A DNA stretch of 39,531 bases from Paracoccaceae bacterium. GTDB lineage: Bacteria > Pseudomonadota > Alphaproteobacteria > Rhodobacterales > Rhodobacteraceae. Of this stretch, positions 16,663 to 24,494 are shown in pieces. The first letter of the stretch is position 1; every line of letters starts with the position of its first letter. The DNA lies in contig JAAEZA010000041.1 of the NCBI GenBank assembly GCA_018223125.1, positions 1 through 39,531 on the forward strand, read 5' to 3'. The position numbers were made by a program, and so were the translations under genes. Under the pieces are notes generated by a model. It worked only from the letters and a program-made list of their open reading frames with translations, had not been told where the DNA came from and made no database searches.

Positions 16663-17603
16663 GGAGCAGTCTCCATGAACACGACAGAATCCGCTGCATC
16701 TTCATCACGGACCGAGCCGACTAGATCGGATATATCCGCGATATTCCGGGTTTCCAGATAGGTTTCCAACTGCCCGAGCAGAGTCACCATAATGTTGGGA
16801 TTGATAAAGGTTGCAGTGCCGACCTGAACCGCCGTTGCCCCTGCGATCAGGTATTCCACGATGTCTTCGACCGTGGAAATGCCGCCGCAGCCGATCACCG
16901 GAATCTGTACCGATTTGGCACATTGATAGGCCATGCGCAGGGCAATCGGTTTCAGGGACGGGCCGGACAGGCCGCCCATCAGATTGCCGAGTTTGGGTTT
17001 GCGGGTATGGATGTCAATCGCCATAGACAGCAGTGTATTGGCCACCACCAGCGCATCCGCGCCTGCTTCCTCCGCAGCTTGGGCGACTTCGATGGTTTCG
17101 CCCGTGTTGGGGCTGAGTTTCGCCCAGAGCGGCAGGTCAGAGGCGCTGCGCAGTTTTTCCATCACGGTGGTGGTGGTCGATGGGCGCATGGCAAAGGCCT
17201 TGCCGTCCTCCTCGATGTTCGGACAAGAGATATTCACCTCGATCGCGGCCACACCGGGGACGGAGACCTGCTCGCATATCCGCGCGAATTCATCGGCGGA
17301 ATTGGCGGAAATACTGACGACCAAGGGCACGTCATAGGCGTTGTAAAACGGGATCGTATTGTCGATGAAATGCTGCACGCCTTTGGACGGGATGCCGATG
17401 GAATTCAGCATGGACCCGCGCACTTCACAGACCCGCGGTGTGGGGTTGCCGCCCCGTTTTTCCGCAGTGATGGTCTTGGTCACATGGGCGCCCAACTGGT
17501 GCAGGTCCAGCACTTCGGACAGGTCTTCGGAAAACGTGCCGGATGCCGGCATGATGGGATTGGCCAGCGTCAGACTGCCGATTCTGGTGCTCAGGTCTAC
17601 CAT
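16659..17603 (-). CDS. pyrD: Class 1 dihydroorotate dehydrogenase catalytic subunit
   Basis: FMN enzyme interconverting dihydroorotate and orotate. 314 residues from the ATG at 17603, preceded by a strong GAGGAGG. Cytosolic: there is no N-terminal membrane-binding helix as in the class 2 enzymes typical of proteobacteria. Key features are NPIMPASGTF, Lys43 in VTKTIT, RGSMLNSIG, the class 1 catalytic cysteine Cys127 in NISCPNIEEDGKAF, AKLSPN, and the phosphate-binding GCGGISTVEDIVEYLIAGA. With a PyrK-like partner immediately upstream (7-base overlap) it fits class 1B, which uses NAD(H) and can run in the orotate-reducing direction. A pyrimidine reductase of the same superfamily (PreA/dihydropyrimidine dehydrogenase) is a less likely alternative. 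Confidence 0.93.
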   Translation of the reverse strand: MVDLSTRIGSLTLANPIMPASGTFSEDLSEVLDLHQLGAHVTKTITAEKRGGNPTPRVCEVRGSMLNSIGIPSKGVQHFIDNTIPFYNAYDVPLVVSISANSADEFARICEQVSVPGVAAIEVNISCPNIEEDGKAFAMRPSTTTTVMEKLRSASDLPLWAKLSPNTGETIEVAQAAEEAGADALVVANTLLSMAIDIHTRKPKLGNLMGGLSGPSLKPIALRMAYQCAKSVQIPVIGCGGISTVEDIVEYLIAGATAVQVGTATFINPNIMVTLLGQLETYLETRNIADISDLVGSVRDEDAADSVVFMETAP

Positions 17604-18442
17604 GCCATTGCCTCCTCTATGCCAAAGACAGGGCCTTCGCGGCAGACCCGTTCCTGTGTGATGGTGCCCTTCCGGTTGAACGAACGCACGCAACACTGGC
17701 ACATGCCAAGCCCGCAGGCCATTTGCTGTTCCAGCGCGATTTCTCCGGGGATTTGGTGTTTTGCGCCGATCTCCTGCAACAGCTTCAGCATCCGGTTCGA
17801 CCCGCAGGTGTACATGGCATCTACACCTTCAGAGGCGATGCGGCCTTCGATGATGTCGCGCAGGTTCTCCAGATCAGAGGTGCCGTCAGCATCGGTGACG
17901 GTAATCACCTCGGCACCAAGGCTTTGAAAATGGTCGATAGACATCAGCACATCAGCGTTACGTGCCGAACAGATCGCAACCAGTTTGCGGTTCAGGCGTT
18001 GCGCTTCTTGTGCCAGCGGCGCCAGTGTGGCCAGCCCGACGCCCCGCGCCAGCAGCAAAAGGTTCTGCCAGTCGTCCTGAATGGTAAAACCCACCCCGAG
18101 CGGGCCAAGCACGTTCAGCGTATCGCCCCTGGTCAGTGTGGCCAGTGCACGGGTGCCTTCGCCGGTGACTTTGTAAAGGAACTGCAATTCGCCTTTTTCG
18201 GCGGAATAGCCGTAAATGCTCATCGGGCGGCGCAGGTAAGGTTGCTCGGCCTTTGTGACAGGGCAGAGGATGTGAAAGAACTGCCCCGGCTGGCAATCCA
18301 GCACGGACTGCGGCGCATCAAGCGTCAGCAGGCGGTATTCGCCATTCACCGGAGTGTTGGTCTTGACGGTGGTTTCAACTTCATGAGTTGTCCCGTTCGC
18401 CGGAGAAACCTCTCCGGCGTTATACCTTTGTATCAGTGACAT
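17597..18442 (-). CDS. pyrK: PyrK-like FAD/[2Fe-2S] electron-transfer subunit
   Basis: 281 residues of the ferredoxin-reductase type. An N-terminal FAD-binding barrel carries LRRPMSIYGY (about residues 70-80). A nucleotide-binding domain follows (LLLARGVGLATLAPL, where the usual GGxG is RGVG, then YTCGSNRML). The C-terminal cluster motif has Cys243, Cys248, Cys251 and Cys267 (CGLGMCQCC, then ERVC), matching the [2Fe-2S] site of PyrK. It passes electrons between NAD(H) and the FMN of the dihydroorotate dehydrogenase encoded directly downstream. The ATG at 18442 lies 12 bases after the TRAP permease stop. The extra 25 or so N-terminal residues before the barrel are slightly unusual. Confidence 0.88.
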   Translation of the reverse strand: MSLIQRYNAGEVSPANGTTHEVETTVKTNTPVNGEYRLLTLDAPQSVLDCQPGQFFHILCPVTKAEQPYLRRPMSIYGYSAEKGELQFLYKVTGEGTRALATLTRGDTLNVLGPLGVGFTIQDDWQNLLLLARGVGLATLAPLAQEAQRLNRKLVAICSARNADVLMSIDHFQSLGAEVITVTDADGTSDLENLRDIIEGRIASEGVDAMYTCGSNRMLKLLQEIGAKHQIPGEIALEQQMACGLGMCQCCVRSFNRKGTITQERVCREGPVFGIEEAMAW

Positions 18443-18454
18443 TTTTTGCCTTTC

Positions 18455-19735
18455 TTAGCCGAACAGCAACTTCGGAATGAAAAGTGAGATTTGCGGTACG
18501 TAGGTAATCACCAGCAGGACGAGGATGTTGACGAAGACGAACGGCCAGACCCCCCTGATGATATTCAGTACCGGTTTTTGCAGGGTGGAGGAGGCCACGA
18601 ATATATCCAGACCAAAGGGCGGTGTGATCATGCCCAGACTGATGTTCAGCGTGACGATCATGCCGAAATGCACCGGATCTACCCCGAGCGCCGTGGCCAC
18701 AGGAAACAGTGGCGGCACAAGGATCAGCAGGGCAGAGTTCGGGTCAATGAACATGCCCGCGATCAAAAAGCAGATGTTGACCGCCAGCAGGAACTGGATC
18801 GGTCCTGCGTCGATTGCTGTCAGGAAATCCGTGATCTGGGTCGGAACCTGCGCCAGTGTGACGTAAAAGGAAATCAGCCCGCCCATTGCAAGAAGAATGA
18901 AGATCACGCAGGTGGCAATTGCGCTTTGTTCGGTGATGCGGAACAGGTCTTTGAAGCCGAAATTCCGGTAGACGACCATTTCCACGAAGATGGCGTAGAT
19001 GACGCTGACGGCGGCGGCTTCGGTCGGGGTGATGGTGCCGGAATAGATGCCGCCAAGGATAATCACCGGCATCCCCAGCGCCCAGGCTGAATCCTTCAGG
19101 GCCTGATACCGCTGCCCCCAAGAGGTTTTCGCATCGGCTTTGATCCCTTTTCGCTTGGCCTCTATCCAGACCATGACGGCAAAGGCCAGCCCCAGAAAGA
19201 TGCCCACAGCCAGACCGCCTGCAAACAGCCGCGCAATAGAAGTGCCTGTCATCCAGCCATAGATGATAAAGGTGATGGAAGGCGGGATCAGCAGGGCGGT
19301 TTCCGCACTGGCCACCAACAAGCCAAGGCTGAACTTCTCGGAAAACCCGTTCTTGCGCATTTCGGGATAGACCATCTTGCCCATCGCTGCCACCGTGGCA
19401 GGGGCAGAGCCGGAAACCGAGCCGAAGGCCATAGAGCCGCCGATCACAGTATGTCCCATACCGCCACGGGTGTGGCCGATCATGGCGCGCACAAAGCCGG
19501 TCAGATTGCGGGCAATCTGGCCCGATCCCATCAGATGTGCGGCAAAGATGAAGAAGGGGATCGCCAGCAGGGTGGAATGATCCACGCCGCCGAATATCTT
19601 CTGTACCACGGCCGGATCGGGCAGGTTGCCATAGAACAGTTCCTTGGTGGCAAGGGCGGGAACGCCCAGTACCAGAAACATCTCAAAGCCAAGCACCAGC
19701 AGGACAATGGCGAGCGCGATAACAATCAGGATCAT
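18455..19735 (-). CDS. TRAP transporter large permease (DctM family)
   Basis: 426 residues with about 12 transmembrane helices, the normal size of the TRAP large subunit that drives solute import with the sodium gradient. Family segments include LAIPFFIFAAHLMGSGQIARNL, GSVSGSAPATVAAMG (the SGS..A signature of the transport site), IPPSITFIIYGW, GTITPTEAAA and ITPPFGLDIFVASS. It overlaps the small subunit stop/start (ATGA) and is followed after 12 bases by the PyrK-like gene, so the importer and the dihydroorotate dehydrogenase are on one transcript. Confidence 0.95.
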   Translation of the reverse strand: MILIVIALAIVLLVLGFEMFLVLGVPALATKELFYGNLPDPAVVQKIFGGVDHSTLLAIPFFIFAAHLMGSGQIARNLTGFVRAMIGHTRGGMGHTVIGGSMAFGSVSGSAPATVAAMGKMVYPEMRKNGFSEKFSLGLLVASAETALLIPPSITFIIYGWMTGTSIARLFAGGLAVGIFLGLAFAVMVWIEAKRKGIKADAKTSWGQRYQALKDSAWALGMPVIILGGIYSGTITPTEAAAVSVIYAIFVEMVVYRNFGFKDLFRITEQSAIATCVIFILLAMGGLISFYVTLAQVPTQITDFLTAIDAGPIQFLLAVNICFLIAGMFIDPNSALLILVPPLFPVATALGVDPVHFGMIVTLNISLGMITPPFGLDIFVASSTLQKPVLNIIRGVWPFVFVNILVLLVITYVPQISLFIPKLLFG

Positions 19736-20244
19736 GCGTCATCCCCTTCGATTACATGCTGGTTTTCGGAAAAGCGGTCGATCACGGCGAAAAAGGACAG
19801 GGCGAAGCGCAAGGCCAGCAGGCCGAATCCCGTAACCGGCGCCATATAAACCCAGCCGATGGGTATGTTCAGCGTCGGGCTGCGCTGGCCGGTCATCAGG
19901 ACAAATTCCACAAGGCTTGTGCCAAGCCAAGCCAGGTAAACGGCAAAGAAGAAACCCACCACGTCGATCAGTTTCAGAAGGATAGTGCGGGGCATGCCGG
20001 ACAGTTTGTTACGCAAGGAGTCGATCCCCACATGGCGTCCCTTTTCAAGGGTCAGGCCAAGGGCGATGAAAACCAGAAAGATATTCATGAACCGCACGGC
20101 CTCTTCGATCCATGCAAAGCGGCTGGCAAAGGTGCCGCCGATTTCCCGCGCGATGACATTGCCGAAAAACAGAATGACCATGGCAAGAAAGACGCTGACA
20201 AGGAAGGTCCGTTCCACAAGTCTGAGTAGGTTAAGGAGTTTCAA
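19732..20244 (-). CDS. TRAP transporter small permease (DctQ family)
   Basis: 170 residues with four predicted helices. The N-terminal segment LVSVFLAMVILFFGNVIARE and FAWIEEAVRFMNIFLVFIALGLTLEKGRHVGID are typical of DctQ (E-E-x-x-R before helix 2, GRHxxxD after it). I chose the TTG at 20244 (LKLLNLLRLVERTF) because AGAGGA lies 6 bases upstream; an in-frame TTG at 20271 lacks a ribosome site. It partners the large permease encoded directly after it. A strong hairpin lies between it and the binding-protein gene. Confidence 0.9.
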   Translation of the reverse strand: MKLLNLLRLVERTFLVSVFLAMVILFFGNVIAREIGGTFASRFAWIEEAVRFMNIFLVFIALGLTLEKGRHVGIDSLRNKLSGMPRTILLKLIDVVGFFFAVYLAWLGTSLVEFVLMTGQRSPTLNIPIGWVYMAPVTGFGLLALRFALSFFAVIDRFSENQHVIEGDDA

Positions 20245-20292
20245 ATTCGGTCCTCTGGCTGCAACCGGCAAGGCGGATCAGGGGGAATAAAG

Positions 20293-20323
20293 CGGTCGGG
20301 CCCGACAGTGGCGGGCCCGACCG
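20293..20323 (-). terminator. Hairpin between TRAP binding protein and permease genes
   Basis: A perfect 12-bp GC-rich stem (arms 20293-20304 and 20312-20323, core GGTCGGGCCCG) with a 7-base loop and no strong U-tract. It lies 13 bases past the dctP-type stop. This is a likely attenuator or 3' mRNA stabiliser that keeps binding protein more abundant than permease. Confidence 0.7.
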
Positions 20324-20336
20324 GATAGGAGAACGC

Positions 20337-21350
20337 TTATTTGTTTGCGTTGTAGATTTCGATCAGGGCTTCGCCCTCGTCGCCTGCGCGCTTGATATAG
20401 GCGGCGGTTGCCGGCGCAGTCATTTTCTCGGCAAAGGCCTTGCGTTCTTCGGCAGAGGCTTCGCGGATGTTGATGTCACTTTCACCGATCACTTTCAGGG
20501 CTTCTGCAACAGCCGCCGCCTTATGCTCGGTCAGGGCAGGGACAACTTCGTTGAAGGTATCCTTGATGACGGTTTTATATTCGTCCGGCAAGCTGTTCCA
20601 CCACATCGGATTGAACAGAACCATGTCTTCCATTGCGCCGTGCTCTGACACCACAAGGTAGTCCTGCACTTCAAAGAACTTCATGCGCTGGATGGTGTCG
20701 AGCGGGTTTTCCTGCCCGTCCACAACGCCGGTTTGCAGGGATGTGTACAGCTCGCCAAACGGCAGTGCGATGGCAGAGGCGCCAAGGGCGTTGAACTGTT
20801 CGATCAGGATGTTGGAGTCCATCACGCGGAACTTCTGGTCGGCAAAGGATGCAATATCATCCAGTGGCGCGTTGGAAGTGAAGTTTTTCATGCCGTTCGG
20901 CCACCAGGCCACACCCACAACACCCCGTTTGTCAAATGACGCCAGCAAGGCATCCCCGAACGGGCCTTCGCGCAGGGCCTGTGCGGCAGTCGGGTCAGCA
21001 GGCATCAGATAGGGAATGTCGAGCACGGAAACTGCAGGGTTAAAGCCGCCAAGAAAAGCAGCCGGCGCAACGGTAGCTTCCAGTGTCCCAAGCTGCACGC
21101 CTTCGGTCATCTGGCGCTGGTTGCCCAGTTGGGCCTGCGGGAAGATCTGGAATTCAACGGCACCGTTGGTGCGTTCCTTGACCAGTTCAGCAACTTTCTC
21201 CAGATGCACATGACGGCTTTGCTGGGTTGATTCCAGATGGCCGATACGTGCGGTGAAGTCTTGTGCCAGTGCTGGCGCGGCGGAAAGGGCCACAGCCCCG
21301 AGTGCAAGTGCGCCCAGAGCGCGGCGTGTTATTGTTTTTTTCAACGTCAT
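20337..21350 (-). CDS. TRAP transporter substrate-binding protein (DctP family)
   Basis: 337 residues from the ATG at 21350, which has GGAG six bases upstream (a GTG 12 bases earlier overlaps that site and is rejected). The signal peptide covers 1-30, ending APALAQ; its N-terminus has a twin arginine (ITRRALG), so Tat export is possible. The mature DctP fold shows FQIFPQAQLGNQRQM, Arg175 in DQKFRVMDSN, which is the position of the conserved carboxylate-binding arginine of TRAP binding proteins, and GVVDGQENPLDTI. The ligand is therefore probably a carboxylate. The operon contents point to orotate, dihydroorotate or a carbamoyl amino acid. It is the first gene of the operon and is divergent from an XRE regulator. 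Confidence 0.95.
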   Translation of the reverse strand: MTLKKTITRRALGALALGAVALSAAPALAQDFTARIGHLESTQQSRHVHLEKVAELVKERTNGAVEFQIFPQAQLGNQRQMTEGVQLGTLEATVAPAAFLGGFNPAVSVLDIPYLMPADPTAAQALREGPFGDALLASFDKRGVVGVAWWPNGMKNFTSNAPLDDIASFADQKFRVMDSNILIEQFNALGASAIALPFGELYTSLQTGVVDGQENPLDTIQRMKFFEVQDYLVVSEHGAMEDMVLFNPMWWNSLPDEYKTVIKDTFNEVVPALTEHKAAAVAEALKVIGESDINIREASAEERKAFAEKMTAPATAAYIKRAGDEGEALIEIYNANK

Positions 21351-21502
21351 TGTGTTCTCCACTGTTAATCGTTGCTAAAGGACCGCAGCAATGTATCAAA
21401 GTCAAGACAAATCTCAAAAATGAGAAAAATCTAAGTTTTGTCTACACAGATGGCAAATTCTGGACTAAACCCGATGAACCTAACGTGGAAAAAGCCCAGA
21501 GT
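21351..21502. promoter_or_regulatory. Divergent promoter region, TRAP operon / XRE regulator
   Basis: The gap is AT-rich and holds nested inverted repeats: TCTCA-AAAA-TGAGA (21412-21425), flanked by AGACAAA (21405-21411) and its complement TTTGTCT (21437-21443). This is a good candidate operator for the neighbouring XRE-type regulator, controlling both itself and the TRAP/pyrimidine operon. A shorter TCTCA-containing palindrome is also seen at 122-138, but there is no reason yet to link the two. Confidence 0.45.
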
Positions 21503-22393
21503 ATGACATCTCAATATCAAATGATTTCGGACATTGGCAGACGGTTGAAGTCCTATAGACTCGGCGCGGGGCTGACACCAGAGGAGGTTGCAGCGGCGAC
21601 CGGCATCTCCCGCGCAGCGATCTACAGGTATGAATCAGGCCAGCCGATCCGCGTTGATGCGCTGGGCAAGATTGCCGATCTCCTGGATGTTTCACTGGCA
21701 TCCCTGTTCGGGGTGGGATCAGAGAATATCTCTTCGGCGATCACCTTTTTCGAGCGTCTGCGCCAGATTGAATCAGAGGTGGACCAGATCACGGTATTGT
21801 TCGGGCCGGTACCCTATTTGCTGACCACAGATGCCTACGACGAGATGTTGCCACAGGTGTTGCGCGAAAGCGTGCCAGAGACCGCCGCCAACCGCGACGG
21901 GCTGGAAAATACGATTTCGCAGTTGATGGAAATCCTGCTGCAACGCAAACAACAATTCCGCGAACGCAAGCCCAATATCATCGGTCTGGTTTCTGCGACT
22001 GATCTGGAACAATTCGTCGCCTCGGGCTTTGTGGGCAACCTGCATGGCGGAAATCCGGTTCCCCCTGAACGGTTTGAGGTGGCCCGTCAGGAAATCCGCA
22101 ACATCCAGTCCCTGATCGAAGAGCAGCCTATCGGAATGCAGATCGGGATCGTGCAGGATTCCATGCCCAGTACGATTTTCCAGATTCTGCGCAAGGGCAC
22201 CAGTGCGCAGGTGGCGACAAGCCCGTTCCGGCTGGGCGCTTCGGCCAATGTGCGGATCGGTGTCGCAACGATTACCGCAGCAGAGGAATCCGTAAAACTG
22301 CACCAGTCGGTAGCAGAGCGGATCTGGCAGCAAAGTCTGAAGGGGCAGGAGGCTACAGAGCTGTTGCAGCGGATAATGAACGTAAAAGCATAG
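21503..22393 (+). CDS. XRE-family transcriptional regulator with C-terminal sensor-like domain
   Basis: 296 residues from the ATG at 21503; the frame is open upstream, and a GTG at 21485 is an alternative without a ribosome site. An N-terminal XRE helix-turn-helix spans about 11-66 (RLKSYRLGAGLTPEEVAAATGISRAAIYRYESG). The remaining 225 residues are soluble, contain no known enzyme motif that I recognise, and probably bind an effector or mediate oligomerisation. This length is well beyond a simple XRE repressor. It is divergent from the TRAP/pyrD/pyrE operon with a dyad in the gap, so it is the probable local regulator, perhaps sensing the imported compound. Confidence 0.88.
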   Translation: MTSQYQMISDIGRRLKSYRLGAGLTPEEVAAATGISRAAIYRYESGQPIRVDALGKIADLLDVSLASLFGVGSENISSAITFFERLRQIESEVDQITVLFGPVPYLLTTDAYDEMLPQVLRESVPETAANRDGLENTISQLMEILLQRKQQFRERKPNIIGLVSATDLEQFVASGFVGNLHGGNPVPPERFEVARQEIRNIQSLIEEQPIGMQIGIVQDSMPSTIFQILRKGTSAQVATSPFRLGASANVRIGVATITAAEESVKLHQSVAERIWQQSLKGQEATELLQRIMNVKA

Positions 22394-22408
22394 CTTGAAC
22401 TGCGACGG

Positions 22409-23077
22409 TTAATCCTGCGCCAGTAAGGCCAGGAATCCTCTGCCCGCATATGTATAAAGCCCTGCGATTACGTCCTGATCGTCCGGTGGACTTTTGCCGT
22501 CCGCCAGCGCGGAAATGCGCCAGCGTGAAGTGACCAGTCCCAGCACGGCCGATATGGTAAAGACAAACCCTTGCGCCACTGTGGCAGGCGGGGCGGCGGG
22601 GAAGCGTTCTGTCAGTGCCGCCAGAAATCTGTGTGCTGTGGGGTCGAAATACGTCGCCGCCAGTGTGGCCCAGCGTTGACCGGAAGACACTTGCGCCACC
22701 AGCCGTGCATAGGCCTGCCAGCCCGTGTCATCCCGCGCAAGTGCCAGAAACGGATCAATAAAAGCGTGCAATACCGCCAGAACCGCTTCCTCTTCGGACA
22801 GGTTTGCCAGATCAGGCCGGATGCGGGCCAGTTCCGCCAGCCGTTTCTGGGCCAGCGGTTCCGCGCGGCGGGCGACGATGGCTTCAAAGAAATCCGCTTT
22901 GGCCCCGCCGTGATGGTTCACAAGTGCGGTTTGGACTCCGGCCAGTTTGGCAATGTCCCGGATCGAGGCTCCGTCGAATCCCCTCTCTGCAAACAACTGC
23001 TCTGCACTGTCAAAAATCCGCTGGCGGGTTTCCAGAGACCGTTTGGACGGCGCCCTTTTGCGTTTGATTTCATCCAC
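22409..23077 (-). CDS. TetR-family transcriptional regulator
   Basis: 222 residues from the GTG at 23077, which follows GAGAGG by 7 bases; a TTG at 23092 overlaps that site and is rejected. The HTH is TRQRIFDSAEQLFAERGFDGASIRDIAKLAGVQTALVNHHGGAKADFFEAI, a typical TetR N-terminal domain, followed by a helical ligand domain with a C-terminal hydrophobic helix (GFVFTISAVLGLV). The recognition helix reads VNHHGG where VxYHFG is usual. It is divergent from the flavin monooxygenase operon with a perfect palindrome between them, so it is probably its repressor. Its 3' end is convergent with the XRE gene, 15 bases away. Confidence 0.92.
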   Translation of the reverse strand: MDEIKRKRAPSKRSLETRQRIFDSAEQLFAERGFDGASIRDIAKLAGVQTALVNHHGGAKADFFEAIVARRAEPLAQKRLAELARIRPDLANLSEEEAVLAVLHAFIDPFLALARDDTGWQAYARLVAQVSSGQRWATLAATYFDPTAHRFLAALTERFPAAPPATVAQGFVFTISAVLGLVTSRWRISALADGKSPPDDQDVIAGLYTYAGRGFLALLAQD

Positions 23078-23109
23078 TTCGATACCTCTCAAGATTTATC
23101 TTGCCTTAT

Positions 23110-23127
23110 ATTGAACGATTGTTCAAT
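23110..23127. promoter_or_regulatory. Probable TetR operator, ATTGAAC-GATT-GTTCAAT
   Basis: A perfect inverted repeat with 7-base arms and a 4-base centre lies in the 76-base gap between the divergent TetR gene and the monooxygenase operon. Its size and symmetry match TetR-family operators. It would overlap promoters in both directions, giving autoregulation and repression of the operon. Confidence 0.7.
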
Positions 23128-23153
23128 GTTATTCGGGATTGAGGAGGCAGATT

Positions 23154-24494
23154 TTGACAAAAGACGTTACAAAACCGGAAGGTTCGCAAAACGCTGAAAG
23201 CTATGCGTTGATTGGCGCAGGGCCGATGGGGCTGGCGATGGCGAAAAACCTGAAGGAGCAGGGTATCTCCTTCCACGGGTTCGAGTTGCACACCGATGTA
23301 GGCGGGCTGTGGGATATAGATGCGCCGCTGTCTACCATGTATGACACCGCGCATCTGATTTCTTCCAAGACGATGACGGAATTTGCCGATTACCCGATGG
23401 CAGAAGAGGTGGCGGAATACCCGTCCCACCGTGACTTGCGGGATTACTTTCGCGGTTTTGCGCAGCATTTCGGCCTTTACGACCACTACACCTTTGGCGC
23501 CCGCGTGACAGCAGCCGAACCGCTTGGCGGCAGCGGGGAGGGCTGGCGCGTCACTTGGGAGGTGGACGGCGAAGAATACTCTGCCGAATTTGCCGGCGTC
23601 CTGATCGCGAACGGCACACTGTCCGAACCCAATATGCCGGAATTTGAAGGCCATTTTGACGGAGAGTTAATCCACTCCAGCGCCTACCGGTCGCCTACGC
23701 AATTTACCGGAAAACGGGTGCTGATCGTAGGCGCAGGCAATTCGGGCTGCGATATTGCGGTGGACGCGATCCATCACGGCAAATCCTGCGAACTGTCCAT
23801 GCGGCGGGGCTATTATTTCGTGCCGAAATACGTGTTCGGCAAACCGGCAGACACGATGGGCGGCATGATCAAACTGCCCATGTGGTTGAAACGCAAGGTG
23901 GACGGGGCGATCCTGAAATGGTTTGTGGGTGATCCGCAGAAATACGGCTTTCCCAAACCCGATTACGAACTTTACGAAAGCCATCCCATCGTCAATTCCC
24001 TGATCCTGTTTCACGCGGGCCACGGTGATATTAAAATCCGTGCCGATATAGACCGGATGGACGGTAATACTGTGCATTTCAAGGATGGTACGCAGGGCGA
24101 ATACGACATGATCCTTGCTGCGACGGGGTACAAGCTGCACTATCCGTTTATTGACCACGCCTTGCTGAACTGGCGCGGGTCTGCCCCCCATCTTTACCTT
24201 AATGCGATGCATCCGGAGCGGGATGACCTGTTCGTGCTTGGCATGGTCGAAGCCTCGGGGCTGGGCTGGCAGGGACGTCACGAACAGGCCGAAATGATCG
24301 CCCGCTACATTGCAGGGCTGGCAAAGGGCAGCGCCGAAGCCAAAGCCCTTCAGCAGAAGAAAGCCAAAGGATTTGAGCGGGCCACTGGCGGGATGAATTA
24401 CATCGACCTGCCGCGTATGGCCTATTACGTGGATAAGGCAACCTATCGCGGGGCCGTGAACACGCACATCAAAGCCCTGAAAGAGAGCGCGTGA
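23154..24494 (+). CDS. Flavin-containing monooxygenase (FMO family)
   Basis: 446 residues from the TTG at 23154, preceded by GAGGAGG at an ideal distance; an upstream TTG at 23139 overlaps that site. The FAD motif is GAGPMGLAMA. The FMO fingerprint FxGxxxHxxxY is present as FDGELIHSSAY, and the NADPH motif GAGNSGCD follows. Such enzymes oxygenate nucleophilic N or S atoms or, in some branches, ketones (Baeyer-Villiger). The substrate cannot be read from sequence. It is the first gene of a four-gene operon with a BASS transporter and two SDRs, suggesting uptake and oxidation of one organic compound. Its stop overlaps the transporter start by one base (TGATG). Confidence 0.9.
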   Translation: MTKDVTKPEGSQNAESYALIGAGPMGLAMAKNLKEQGISFHGFELHTDVGGLWDIDAPLSTMYDTAHLISSKTMTEFADYPMAEEVAEYPSHRDLRDYFRGFAQHFGLYDHYTFGARVTAAEPLGGSGEGWRVTWEVDGEEYSAEFAGVLIANGTLSEPNMPEFEGHFDGELIHSSAYRSPTQFTGKRVLIVGAGNSGCDIAVDAIHHGKSCELSMRRGYYFVPKYVFGKPADTMGGMIKLPMWLKRKVDGAILKWFVGDPQKYGFPKPDYELYESHPIVNSLILFHAGHGDIKIRADIDRMDGNTVHFKDGTQGEYDMILAATGYKLHYPFIDHALLNWRGSAPHLYLNAMHPERDDLFVLGMVEASGLGWQGRHEQAEMIARYIAGLAKGSAEAKALQQKKAKGFERATGGMNYIDLPRMAYYVDKATYRGAVNTHIKALKESA

